The notes under the pieces are model-generated. The model searched no databases. It was not told the origin of the DNA and saw only the letters and a program-made list of their open reading frames with translations. This document shows positions 48,476-58,384 of a stretch of 64,000 bases of DNA, one piece after another. The position numbers and the translations under genes are program-made. This DNA is from Megamerina dolium. Lineage: Eukaryota; Arthropoda; Insecta; Diptera; Megamerinidae. Positions within the stretch are counted from its first letter, which is position 1; each line of letters starts with the position of its first letter. The DNA is taken from contig OY978526.1 of NCBI GenBank assembly GCA_963854835.1, positions 27,269,073 to 27,333,072 on the forward strand, in the 5' to 3' direction.

Positions 48476-48537
48476 GTAAGTAAAGGTATATAGTCGTTGA
48501 TGTACTTTTCCAACATTCAAATAATCAATGTACTCAG

Positions 48538-48650
48538 ATATACATAATCATGCAGCCGATGGTCAACGTATAGATATGGCTCGACGCGCCGGTTTACTAA
48601 TGTATAAAAAATTTAGTGCCGTAGGCAAACGAATTCATCAACAATCATAA
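48538..48650 (+). CDS. mod(mdg4): mod(mdg4) alternative exon 17, second part
   Basis: 113 bases; acceptor TCAATGTACTCAG. With the base carried over, it reads D-IHNHAADGQRIDMARRAG (His84, His86 of the joined cassette), then a short basic tail ending HQQS and a TAA at 48,648-48,650. Intron 48,476-48,537 is 62 bases. The split lies just before the His pair, a different place from cassettes 10 and 11. Confidence 0.85.
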
Positions 48651-49019
48651 CCTGTTAGTTGGTTGCCTACATTTTTTTAAGTCCAGTGAAAAAGATTTTT
48701 GTAGTTATTCTAGTATAGCAAAAGTTAGTGTGAATTATGATAGATAAGTGAAGCAAGCAAATGTTTTTTTTTTTACCATAGTACAAATACGTGGTTAATG
48801 TTCGAAAAATTGTTTTTTTTAAATCATAATTGATTCTTGTACATTTTTACTTTTTAATAACAATATTGTATAATTATTTGTTTTGTTAAAGTGTTTCAGA
48901 GGAGCACTCATCATCCATATGTTATAATAAACGTTCCAGTAAAATGACACAGGTGGCATACGAAGCTGTGTACTTATCCTAATTTTTTGTTGTTGTATAT
49001 TTTATTACAGTTTGGGTAT
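48651..49019. other. mod(mdg4): spacer between convergent cassettes 17 (plus) and 18 (minus)
   Basis: About 370 bases holding the 3' flanks of two cassettes that face each other. A poly-T run is at 48,763-48,774. Transcripts from the two strands would end here. Confidence 0.6.
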
Positions 49020-49297
49020 TTAATGTGTATGGAATGGATATGTGACTTTGTATTTGATAAGATCACCCAATTGTTTTGTAGATGCTCGTGCTTTACACAA
49101 ATACTTAACATACATTGAACACCGCCAAGAAGACACATAGGCTGGCTTCTTTTTCGGTTTAGTATCACAAACAAATGTATAATTACCAATAAGTAAAACG
49201 GGACGATTCTTCTTCGATAACCCAAAATGAGCATTTAATTCAAAATTTTCCGATATGGTATGCATATCATGTTGTTTAAGACGATATTTAAGATAAT
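49020..49297 (-). CDS. mod(mdg4): mod(mdg4) alternative terminal exon 18 (FLYWCH)
   Basis: 92 residues; acceptor CATTTCTCATTACAG, junction x|AT (Asp with G). SKKNRPVLLIGNYTFV, a Lys-rich insert (TKPKKKPAY), SSWRC (Cys60; Ser for Tyr before Trp), YLCKARAST (Cys68), and the last three residues are His-Thr-His (His90, His92) directly before TAA, as in cassettes 4 and 22 where the finger nearly ends the protein. Confidence 0.86.
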
Positions 49298-49598
49298 CTG
49301 TAATGAGAAATGGTAAAATACAATTGGTGAGAGAATACTACATTTATATGTCGGCGTGTAATGCACTAAAATGTGATTCAAGAATAATAATAAAAGAATT
49401 ACATAAAAAATGTATACAAATTTATTACTAATTTAACTTACTAACTATACATATAATAACTAAATATTCTCTAGAAGAAGAAAAATGAAAATTTATGTAT
49501 AAATGTTATCAATATGCAATTACTAAATATAATTATTACATACTAGTATAGATTTAATTAGCAAAGTGTTACGAATAGATTTGCGGCGTGGTTATTTT
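49298..49598. other. mod(mdg4): spacer between cassettes 18 and 19
   Basis: About 300 bases, A+T-rich, no coding. Confidence 0.65.
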
Positions 49599-49936
49599 TT
49601 ATGAGTTTCCATTCAAACTAATTCCAGTCTGATTACTGCTATTGCATAATTCAAATTTGCTAGACGTTTTTGTCTGACAATACAATTGGCATACGGCTAA
49701 AATATCTTTATGACGTCTCTTGATGTGACTTAAAAAGTTGCCCGTCGATCTAGTTGTACCCGATATAATACCAAAACAAGTTGTGCAGGTAGCCTGTATG
49801 GCGCCGTGTGTTTTAGGATTTGGTTGTACATTTCGATAGTATTTACCATCAAGTATTTTCGGTAACGATGATGGTATACTCGCAGATGTTCCACTATCAG
49901 TAATCGGACAGTTGACCACTTCATCTTTGACTACAA
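49599..49936 (-). CDS. mod(mdg4): mod(mdg4)-type alternative exon 19 with a BED-like finger instead of FLYWCH
   Basis: 112 residues; acceptor GTGCTTATGTTTAG, junction x|TT (Val with G), same phase and 3n+2 length as the others. No FLYWCH motif. Instead it has GKYYRNVQP, then ATCTTCFGIISG (Cys51, Cys54) and STGNFLSHIKRRH (His71, His76), the C-x2-C-x16-H-x4-H pattern of BED zinc fingers found in chromatin-boundary proteins and transposases. The tail has two further Cys and Ser/Asn-rich sequence. It lies between FLYWCH cassettes 18 and 20, which argues that it belongs to the array. Confidence 0.75.
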
Positions 49937-50235
49937 CTAAACATAAGCACAAGCATGTAAAGAAAACAATAAAGGAAATAGTTGGTTAGTATAAATGTAG
50001 TATTAAAAGCGGCAATAATTAAATCCACACAAACAAATAAAAACATTAAGAACGAGTAAGCAAAAAGTATCTCTTTAATAACATATTTTCACTATAATTT
50101 ATTCATTTTACATATGTGATTTAGTAAGCTTCTTCTTCCATTTCGCTGTTCATAACACCAAAGGGAATTATATAAATAATTACAATAACAATCATTGCAA
50201 CTGGGCACACATGAAGTATGCTGCAGTATAACACT

Positions 50236-50582
50236 TCACTTTAGATCACCCAACAATGAAACCATACGCAAGATATTGCCCTTGGATTCATCAATAAAAT
50301 CTGGTGACATATCAACTAAACAATCGGTTTTCATTTCTGGATCATGTGTGTGCGGTGAGCCAGCAATACGTATGGAGACATCATCATTGACCTTCGATGT
50401 GACAACAGTGGCACGGCAACCGTATTTCACATAGCGTGAACAACGCCAAAAAATGTTCTTGTGCGATTGACGATTCTCCACATAACGATAGCCATTGTAA
50501 ATGAGCATCACACGGCCACGTTGTGTTGTTGAATACTGGATATATGTTGTGGTGTTCTTGTCCTCATAAATGTAGCGCAGGG
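50236..50582 (-). CDS. mod(mdg4): mod(mdg4) alternative terminal exon 20 (FLYWCH)
   Basis: 115 residues; acceptor GCTCTTTTGTTTTTAG, junction x|CC (Ala with G). TTQRGRVMLIYNGYRYV, IFWRC (Cys48; Phe for Tyr), YGCRATVVT (Cys56) and SPHTHDPE (His78, His80). The His block HTHDP is also found in plus-strand cassette 25. The C-terminal tail of about 35 residues is mixed and ends SLLGDLK. Confidence 0.88.
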
Positions 50583-50800
50583 CTAAAAACAAAAGAGCAC
50601 AATATAAATACTGAATTAGGATCTGTGTGATGATGATGATGGTGATGTTAATACGAGAATACGGATAGATAGATAGATTCACATCATGATCACGATTAAA
50701 TACAAAATATGGATAGGTAAACACTTTTATTTTTAGCAAACAAAATTTACATGAATATTTTGTCAACAATATCAAAAATCAAACACACTTCCAAGTCATT

Positions 50801-50952
50801 TCAAGTATCAACCGAAGAGGAGGAAGATGCTGACAGCTTTGTCGATTTTCTTGTCGCTGCTGCCATAGCGTGTATCTTGTGTTGAATAAACGAGAGTACA
50901 ACATTGTCATTGATATCCTCACCACGCATTCGAAACACTTGTACAACATGAG
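50801..50952 (-). CDS. mod(mdg4): mod(mdg4)-type alternative exon 21, second part
   Basis: 152 bases; acceptor GATTCATTTTCAG. With the base carried over it continues T-HVVQVFRMRGEDINDNVV, LSFIQHKIHAMAAATRKSTK and a Ser-rich end SASSSSSVDT before TGA at 50,801-50,803. Other frames here are shadows. The intron to 51,042 is 89 bases (donor GTAAAT). Confidence 0.72.
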
Positions 50953-51041
50953 CTGAAAATGAATCAAATCAATGTATATTTTTGTTTACTAAACTATCGA
51001 TCATATACATTTAATGTATATGATTTTGTGCTTCAATTTAC

Positions 51042-51293
51042 TTATTATCGAACCCAGCAAATCACCTTCCAGCAGTTTAACACGATCTTTCGATTTGGTC
51101 AGCGCAATTTTCTCGAGTATCTGCACACCAAAGATGAGCTCACTCAAACGTGATGTGTATATACAAGCGTTTGGTATGAATATTTTCGCCAAATCATGTT
51201 TCGAGACATACACACGACTGCCAGCATGCAAAGGAATTTTATCGTTACCAGGACGACAATGTGATTTTGTTTTACTTGCTATTTTCTTCTTCA
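51042..51293 (-). CDS. mod(mdg4): mod(mdg4)-type alternative exon 21, first part, BEN-like segment
   Basis: 252 bases; acceptor CATAATTTTAG, junction x|TG (Val with G). Basic start KKKIASKTKSHCRPG, then SRVYVSKHDLAKIFI, YTSRLSELIFGVQILEKIAL and KLLEGDLLGSII. No Cys/His finger. The order (a V-x-V strand, helix with Leu pattern, S/A-x-L-x-x-x-I-F-x-x-x-x-L, then a long helix) is reminiscent of BEN domains, which bind DNA in insulator proteins; the assignment is tentative. Spliced length is 404, also 3n+2, so it fits the shared phase. Confidence 0.7.
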
Positions 51294-54200
51294 CTAAAAT
51301 TATGCAAACGAAAGAAAAACAAAAACGAATTAATACACAAATATTTGCAATGTTCACGATTAGGATGAAGACTGCAGTTGGACTACATTAAATTAAATAA
51401 AACTAATAATTTGTGTAATTTTTTTTTGTTTTGTTTTGTTTTTTATTTACATATATTTTGTTTAAGCTAGACTGAAACGGTGAATATAAGACTCATTTAA
51501 TCGGTATCTGCATGGATTACAATTAAAGTCCTTGTCATATGCAATATTTATGCTGACCACCATCATGATCGATATCAGCGTATTGCGAATCTATGAACTT
51601 CACATCATATTTTCACTATATCCACTTCACATTTAAAAAACAAATAATAATTGGGTTCTCATTAATTTTACACACCAATTCTTCTTCCATGCACACAATC
51701 ATTTTACTATTTTATCACTTCCACTAATAAGTACATTATTCATGATTATTGTTGTATTCACCAAAAAAAAAAAGTAGATTTCCTCTTTTGGATACAGAGT
51801 TGTATTCACTATTTATGGCATTGCAGTCAGTGTTTCTATTTGTCAATATAAAAAGATTACCTATACTTCGGTTGTCATTTCTACATCAGAGTAATTATGG
51901 TATATTTTCACTAAAATGTAGTATTCGAAAGTGACAACAAAAATTTTGCAATAAGTTTAGTTTGCAATAAGTATTAATTTTAGATGAAAAAGCGAAAAAA
52001 TGACAATTTTTTGGACGGTTTCTCTTATTTTGTGACAAAAAGTAATAGAATATATTATATATTTCGCACAATGCATAACGCAGAGTTGCTTTGCAATTTC
52101 CTTATGATTTTTGATTGACTTCGTTATGTCTGCAAAACGATTTCGATCCACGATTCGTGAAATTAACCAATCAAGAACAGTTTACTCAAACTACTGAGTC
52201 ACTTCTTTTAAAGACCCCAAAACACGTAGAATGCGAAAATAGATTTGCTTTCTACTTTTCTTAGCAACCTAAGAATTGTGCAAAAATGCAGCTGATTTTG
52301 ATAGCGAAAATTTTATTATATTTTATTTTCAATGTTGTCGACAAATACGTTTGTTTTGTAAATGATTTTATTTCTGTTTTTGTGTTGATATTTTTTAAAT
52401 GAAAAATAAACAAAAGACCTCGTAAAAAGCGTCGCATGTAAATTGAAATGCAGAAACCCGTAAAACGCGTAGAAGGTATAAAACGCGTCGTTGTTGTTGT
52501 TGTAGCACCAAGAATACGGAAATGATTTGTTTTATCGCCGTACAAAGAATTTCCGCATTCCGTTGAGTTGAATTGACCTTGGTCGACCACGTGGTCGACG
52601 TAGACGACATTCATCCTTAGGAAGGCATATGAAACGCGTAGAACGTTATTGTAGCCGCTCTCTCAATGAGAGAACTTACTTAACCAAAAGAAATTCCGGT
52701 ATAATACCTTTCGGATGACTATTCCCACCAGAGTGCTGCAGGAATGTATTCGTTTGCATGTTCAAAATATTCTATTGATATTAGAATAGAATATCTCATT
52801 CATTCTCACTAAGCAAGTATGAATTCGAATGAATAAAATAGAATTAGAGTGGAATAGAGTGTTTGTTTCGTTTTCATATAAGGAGCAGAATCTCAACATT
52901 TGCAAATGGACGTAAATCATTTGAGAATACTCTCAACATTCGTTTTACTTTTCTATGTTACATTACAATACATATAAGTGAAAAATACAGTAGATAAGAG
53001 AACACGAGGCGGCAAGACGCAGTAATACAAATCATTAGTGGCTGTCATGAAAAGCAACGACAATTATAACGTACAACACACTCGTAGTACTCTCAAACAT
53101 TCGTTTATTTGAAGAGAAAAAACTAATGTATGGAATATTTCTTGTACAAGACATGAGTGGAGTGTTCTATTTGCATAATATTTCACTCTCACTCATTCTC
53201 ATTTTATTTAGATATACTTTGTAAATATTGTACATGTTTTGAGAGTAAAGAGAATCATTTGAATATCAAATACATTCACGCAGCTCTTTAATTTGTATCG
53301 CGTGCTCGCTGAGCCAACCTATGCTCTGTATGTAATGCAGGAACGAGGCAATATCTGACGATGGGACTAGGTAGTCCAGGTACGGTTTACGACTCATACA
53401 CAATATGTATTACGGGTTGTGGTGATCTCCTTGTTCCTACATCTAGATCCAAGCTCATTTCACAGTGTCCAAAAACCACCCCTATAAAATTGGAGTGTCC
53501 GCATGTTAAGATCAACCAGTCTGTCTGTACATTCCGTACTGCATGTATTTGATAATTACAAGTTTTTCCAGCTCTATTTATCTCTCAATATTTCTGTGTG
53601 TCGAATTACCTGCTGATTTTACAATAACGATAGAGTAGGGTTTTTGCTACAAATGCATATATTCAAAACTCTCATAACTCTTTGATTTTAACAGTAACCG
53701 TCTGTGAGAGGACATTGCGTCATTTTTATTCTATGGAAGCATTTTTTGTTAGAACAACAAGAACAGTATCTCTGTGTAACATTGACCTTACTAGCATGTT
53801 TTCAAATCTAGATGCTAATTTTTTTCTAACGCAAAAAGTAAGCTCTATTTTCAAATGAATGAATGAATGCATTCTTTCATATACTAAGCTAAACTATTCT
53901 AAAGGGTTATACAAAATTGTATTTAAACACTGTATTTTCCATTGCAAAACGCATGAACTGTGGCTTGCAATTATTAATCGACATTGATTAATTATTATAT
54001 TGTTTATTAGTTTTGGAAGTGACATTTTGCTCGTGCTTTCTAAAAGTTTTGTAGTCGTTAAAAAAATTGAAAAGTAGCCGTAAAGAATACATTTGTATTC
54101 TTTTAGAAAATAACACTTAAGAATTTTTTTTTGATTTAATACGTCTAAATTTTATTAGTTTCTTGTCAGTTAGTGGCATAGCTTTTAGTGCGCCCGTACA

Positions 54201-54922
54201 ATAATGTATTGTCATACGATTCCATTGCAACCCTTAGATCGCACCACTTCGTGTTTGTCAATTAAATAGTTTGCTTTCTTATTTTTTGATAGAGTATTCT
54301 TTTATATTTTTTTTTTGCCAGAATTTTGTTAGAATCTTAAAGTGGTAAATAAATATTAATGTTTTGTGTATTTACAATGAATTTATTATTTTACAAACTA
54401 TTTATAATGTGGAAATACAAAATAATACGAAAATAATGTGTGAATCAATATGCCTTGTGCATGAGAGCGTGTCCTGCAAATAGATAGCGTCAATTGAATG
54501 GGATCTGATTGAAATTGATGATATTACAAATTACAATTGTGAAAGAACAAAAATTAATATTTCTATAACCGCATCTAGGGAAATCCATAAAGTGCATTTT
54601 GTTTTTCTTGTATCATTATTTAAGGATCACAACGGACTCATGACGCCAATGATGATGCATTTGGACGCGCGTACTCGCGCATATAATAAATATGCTTACG
54701 TACGTCTAACCTATAGCATGAAGTTGGTATGCAAAGATTTTCAAAAAATTGTAAGAGTTGTATAATTGATATTGAATTGCAGTTATTGAATAATAAATAA
54801 AGTGGCCAATGTGCTGACGCTTATTATATGATTGTTTCCTTCTCGATTGTGAATTATAATAACTACGTTATCGATTGGAAATTAAACATTAATATTGTTT
54901 TTATATTATTTATCAATTGTAG
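51294..54922. other. mod(mdg4): 3.6-kb gap between minus cassette 21 and plus cassette 22
   Basis: No cassette found. Divergent position: transcripts to the left run minus, those to the right plus. Holds the second copy of the dispersed repeat (52,490-52,632). Frames at 51957-52151 and 53361-53552 show no domain. A promoter for plus cassettes 22-28 would be expected here if they are transcribed independently. Confidence 0.5.
52490..52632. repeat. dispersed repeat, copy B, with an 18-bp perfect palindrome
   Basis: Same block order as 45,130-45,270: GTTGTTGTAGCACCAAGAAT, TTGACCTTGGTCGACCAC, and ATTCATCCTTAGGAAGGCAT. The centre at 52,582-52,599 is the palindrome GTCGACCACGTGGTCGAC, which includes a CACGTG E-box. 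Copy A has the same core with one changed arm base. Confidence 0.65.
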
Positions 54923-55254
54923 ATATACAGCATCACCAGCATCCAAGTGTCCATGAAACGGCAACGGAAACAAAATTATTTTTATCATCTGCCACCATAA
55001 AACTATCAACAGAGACAAAAGTACAACAGAAAAAACAAAATTTTGGCAATTTAGATGTATGCTTCACACGCAGTGTTCGTGGCAATCAATTGTTGACCAT
55101 AAATGGTAAGCCATTTACCCTAAATCGTCGCATCAAGGATGTATGCTATTGGGAATGTGTTAAGCTCCGATGTAAGTATACAAAATGTACAGCACGTGTC
55201 ATTACCAAATACGATCAAATCTCGTCGTTACGTGGACAACATAATCACATTTAA
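54923..55254 (+). CDS. mod(mdg4): mod(mdg4) alternative terminal exon 22 (FLYWCH)
   Basis: 110 residues; acceptor TTATCAATTGTAG, junction x|AT (Asp with G). His/Thr-rich leader of about 45 residues, SVRGNQLLTINGKPFTL, CYWEC (Cys79, with an extra Cys75), YTKCTARVIT (Cys89) and the last four residues QHNHI (His107, His109). No tail after the finger. An AATAAA is about 80 bases beyond the stop. Confidence 0.88.
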
Positions 55255-55495
55255 ATGAAGATTAAATGAACACACAAAAACTTATGCAACCTTATGTACA
55301 AAAAAAAGAAAAACAAAATCGAAAATCTCTCAAATAAATAAATGTCATTGATCATTTGTGAAAGCATAACTTTCAATTGTGACCTATCTGTGTTCTACCT
55401 TTTATCTTATTCATAGAAAATACTGTGTGTCTACATGATTTGTTGTTTTTTATGGCGCATCATTAAACCATCATTGTATATTTATTGTCTTACAG

Positions 55496-55797
55496 GTACA
55501 GCATGGATAACGGCCAGCTATACATATACACCGAATCGACGTGGAGGCAAAAATCTGATTTATAATGGTTATTTGTATACGGTAGAACGTAAATACAATT
55601 CCACAATTAATTGGGTATGCAATAAGAATAGCAATACAACATTACGCTGTCCGGCACGTTGTGTTACTGCTGGTGCTGGTGGCGAGAATACAATTAAATT
55701 AAGTCGCAAATTGCATAATCATCCACCGGTTAAATTGATTAGTTCCAAAAAAGATGGACACTTTAAGAGACATCGTTCCAAACATATCTGGAGATGA
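55496..55797 (+). CDS. mod(mdg4): mod(mdg4) alternative terminal exon 23 (FLYWCH)
   Basis: 100 residues; acceptor TTTATTGTCTTACAG, junction x|GT (Gly with G). RRGGKNLIYNGYLYTVE, STINWVC (Cys42), LRCPARCVT (Cys52) and KLHNHPPVK (His74, His76), then a basic tail (KRHRSKHIWR). Closest to minus-strand cassette 14 in the blocks around Trp, ARC and HNHPP. AATAAA begins about 15 bases after the stop. Confidence 0.88.
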
Positions 55798-55915
55798 AGT
55801 TGAATGAAGTAAATAAAAATGTAAACTAGAAAAATATTTCATTCATTATACATTATCATTATTCTCATATAATATTCCTTATGATTTACATTGCAATAAG
55901 TATTTTATCTCATAG

Positions 55916-55918
<3 letters not shown>

Positions 55919-55947
<29 letters not shown>
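55919..55947. repeat. (CT)n microsatellite serving as pyrimidine tract
   Basis: About 14 CT units end six bases before the acceptor AG of cassette 24 (GAATAG at 55,948-55,953). On the plus strand this forms the whole polypyrimidine tract of that acceptor. Confidence 0.8.
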
Positions 55948-55951
<4 letters not shown>

Positions 55952-55953
55952 AG

Positions 55954-56237
55954 GTGCAACACGTCATCGCAAACAACAGACACATTGTGAAATACTAACG
56001 GACGGATTCGCATTCATAAATAATTATCGCTTTGTAATTGGCTCCCAATCGGCCAGTTGCTATTATTTGAAATGTGCCAATTTTCGACAACGTTGTCGTG
56101 CACGTGCCATCAAACGAAAGGATACATTGCGTATAAATGTACGCCATGCCACACATAATCATACACTGGAAGAACAGCAGCAACAATATGCTAAGGCACG
56201 CCATAAATGCACGAGAAATATTAAAATATATCGATGA
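55954..56237 (+). CDS. mod(mdg4): mod(mdg4) alternative terminal exon 24 (degenerate FLYWCH, no ATG)
   Basis: 94 residues; acceptor CTCTCTCTGAATAG, junction x|GT (Gly with G). Basic start ATRHRKQQTHCEI, then DGFAFINNYRFV without the usual GQRG motif. YYLKC has Leu39 at the Trp position, followed by Cys41, QRCRARAIK (Cys48) and THNHTLEE (His68, His70). Gln-rich then basic tail. The frame has no Met, so start-codon-based calling misses it. The stop TGA is at 56,235-56,237. Confidence 0.85.
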
Positions 56238-56399
56238 AATTAAAATGAAACAAACAAACAAAAAATCACTATAGAATTTTGCATTTTTTCTTCTAACCAG
56301 TATAACCACATGTATATCAGAATCTGAGTTCTTCCTCTTAGTGTTGAAATAATTCATCGATTTGCAAATTGAACTTAAACTTTTCTATTTCTCTTCCAG

Positions 56400-56782
56400 G
56401 TCACAATAGTATACACTTTGCTCGTTATATACAATCACGTCGTGGCACACAATTGGTGCTGTACAAATACAATACATATACACCGAATGAGAAAGAACGT
56501 CCTGGTCAAAAGTCACGCGATTGGAAATGTTCAATGTATCACAAGGCCAAATGTCGTGCACGTCTTGTAACCAAATTGACTGATGATGGTGATCTGATAC
56601 ATGTGACAACGCCATCGCATACACATGATCCCATGTATGTGCCGTCGTCTAGCTCTGAAACGGGTGTAATGCTCGTCAATACTAAATTCCGACGGAAAAA
56701 TACATCAACAACAAATAACGATGCGAAACAACGCTACAAATTAATTAATACAAGCAAAATAGAAAGCACCAATAATATATAG
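56400..56782 (+). CDS. mod(mdg4): mod(mdg4) alternative terminal exon 25 (FLYWCH)
   Basis: 127 residues; acceptor TTCTATTTCTCTTCCAG, junction x|GT (Gly with G). SRRGTQLVLYKYNTYTPN, an insert ERPGQKSR, DWKC (Cys44; Asp for Tyr), KAKCRARLVT (Cys52), and PSHTHDP (His74, His76). Ser/Thr/Asn-rich tail of about 50 residues. ATCGAT lies about 40 bases before the acceptor. Confidence 0.88.
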
Positions 56783-56951
56783 AAAAAACAAAATATAAAT
56801 ATATTTCAGTTCTTGTACCAATCAACTACCCACCTCCCCCCCTAAAAAAGTAAATATCTCATTTATAGAGGCAGAGTGAGAGAGCATTCGAGTGTCATCG
56901 ATTCGATTAATTCGACTAATATCATTTTTGTTATATTTCCTCTATTTGCAG

Positions 56952-57403
56952 AATTATTAATTGGCAAAGGTTTGACAGTGATCACCACGATACCAGAAGT
57001 AACAGCAGCAGCAGCAGCAGCAACAACAACAACAACATCATCTCCATCATCACCACCACCAGCAGCATCATCATCACCATCATCATATGATAATATGATA
57101 TTTCGCTTTATGGTGGGTCAGCGTGGCAAATCATTACTGTGCTATAATAATTATACATATGCCAAGAATAATGTTTCCGGCAATACAACATATTGGAATT
57201 GTCGAAGTCGTCGTGGTGGTATGAAACCGTGCTCGGCACGCATTACAACGACTAAACAAATCAATGGTCAATATCATGTGTGCCTTACCAAACCACTGCA
57301 TAATCATGAACCCTCACCAAGAGTAATGAAACGCATACAAATTGCAAAACTTTGCCATGAACAATTGAGTAATCATCATGGTCGTGATGATAATCAATAT
57401 TGA
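56952..57403 (+). CDS. mod(mdg4): mod(mdg4) alternative terminal exon 26 (FLYWCH, Ala/Thr/Ser/Pro leader)
   Basis: 150 residues; acceptor TTTCCTCTATTTGCAG, junction x|AA (Glu with G). A leader with runs of Ala, Thr, Ser and Pro (residues 18-45, coded by GCA/ACA/TCA repeats), VGQRGKSLLCYNNYTYA, TYWNC (Cys84), KPCSARITT (Cys94) and PLHNHEP (His117, His119). Tail His/Asp-rich. AATAAA follows the stop within ten bases. Confidence 0.88.
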
Positions 57404-57610
57404 TAATAAATGTAAATAAAAATGAAAATGAAAAAATGCATTCTTGTTGTTGTGGTTTTACATTTATTTAATATACTTCCCCTCATCCTCTCAATTTCAC
57501 TGTTTAAATTAATATTATATTATTTCTATAACTAATGCAAAATATGTTCTTTTTTTTTCACCCACTCAAAACACTTTATCATATGCACACACACACACAC
57601 ACACACGCAG

Positions 57611-58152
57611 ATTCCAGTGAAGCTGTTTATGCGGCAACATCACGCGGACGTATACAACTCATTTATGGTGGTCAACCGTTCATATTTGAAAAGACACTGA
57701 AATTAGTTACCGGCGAAGATAAGAAATATTGGCGTTGCAATCAATGGTGGAATCAGAAGTGTCGTTCACGTGTTTACACACTCAACGATAAAGTTGTTCC
57801 ATTAAATCGTTATCACACGCATGAGGAAATTGTCAAGCGAAAAAAGCGTGTACGCAAAAATCGCGGACAGCAAGAAGATGCGACGATGACAACGACGACG
57901 ATGACATCATCGCCGACAACGACAACCGCAATGGCGACGACAACAGCGACAGTACTCAGCGATCCGATATCCTCCGATCAGTTGGTGGTGAATGCATCAC
58001 AATTGGAGAAGAAAAATCTAAAAAATATTACAGCAATAACAACTACAGATATTAATGTGGCCCATCTAACGATTGGTCTATTAAAGTGTGCCGATATGAT
58101 GCCCGATACGGATATTGTAGAAGCGACAGGCTCGAAAAATGTTAAAAAATAA
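57611..58152 (+). CDS. mod(mdg4): mod(mdg4) alternative terminal exon 27 (FLYWCH, Thr-rich tail)
   Basis: 180 residues. The acceptor GCAG lies right after a (CA)n run (57,582-57,606), with the T-rich tract pushed about 60 bases upstream; junction x|AT (Asp with G). TSRGRIQLIYGGQPFIFE, KYWRC (Cys43), QKCRSR (Cys51) and RYHTHEE (His69, His71), then a basic stretch (KRKKRVRKNR) and a long Thr-rich tail. AATAAA lies about 80 bases past the stop. Confidence 0.88.
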
Positions 58153-58384
58153 TGTGACAAAGTTGCTGGGAGAAGATTATGACACATATATGATATATGC
58201 AATTTATATTATTATTGCAAAATTTTTAATAAATTTAATTTAATTTGATGTCAATAAGACAACAATATACCTAACATCAACATATAAATAATATCATTTA
58301 TTTCGCAAAAAATATATGTAGCTGCATTAGAAGGAGCAATTTTATGAACAATTTTCACTAAATTCTTTTCATTTGTAATTTTAG

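Noticed and set aside
51014..51391. 125-codon plus-strand frame
   Set aside because: It overlaps cassette 21 on the opposite strand, which has matching splice sites, phase and better composition.
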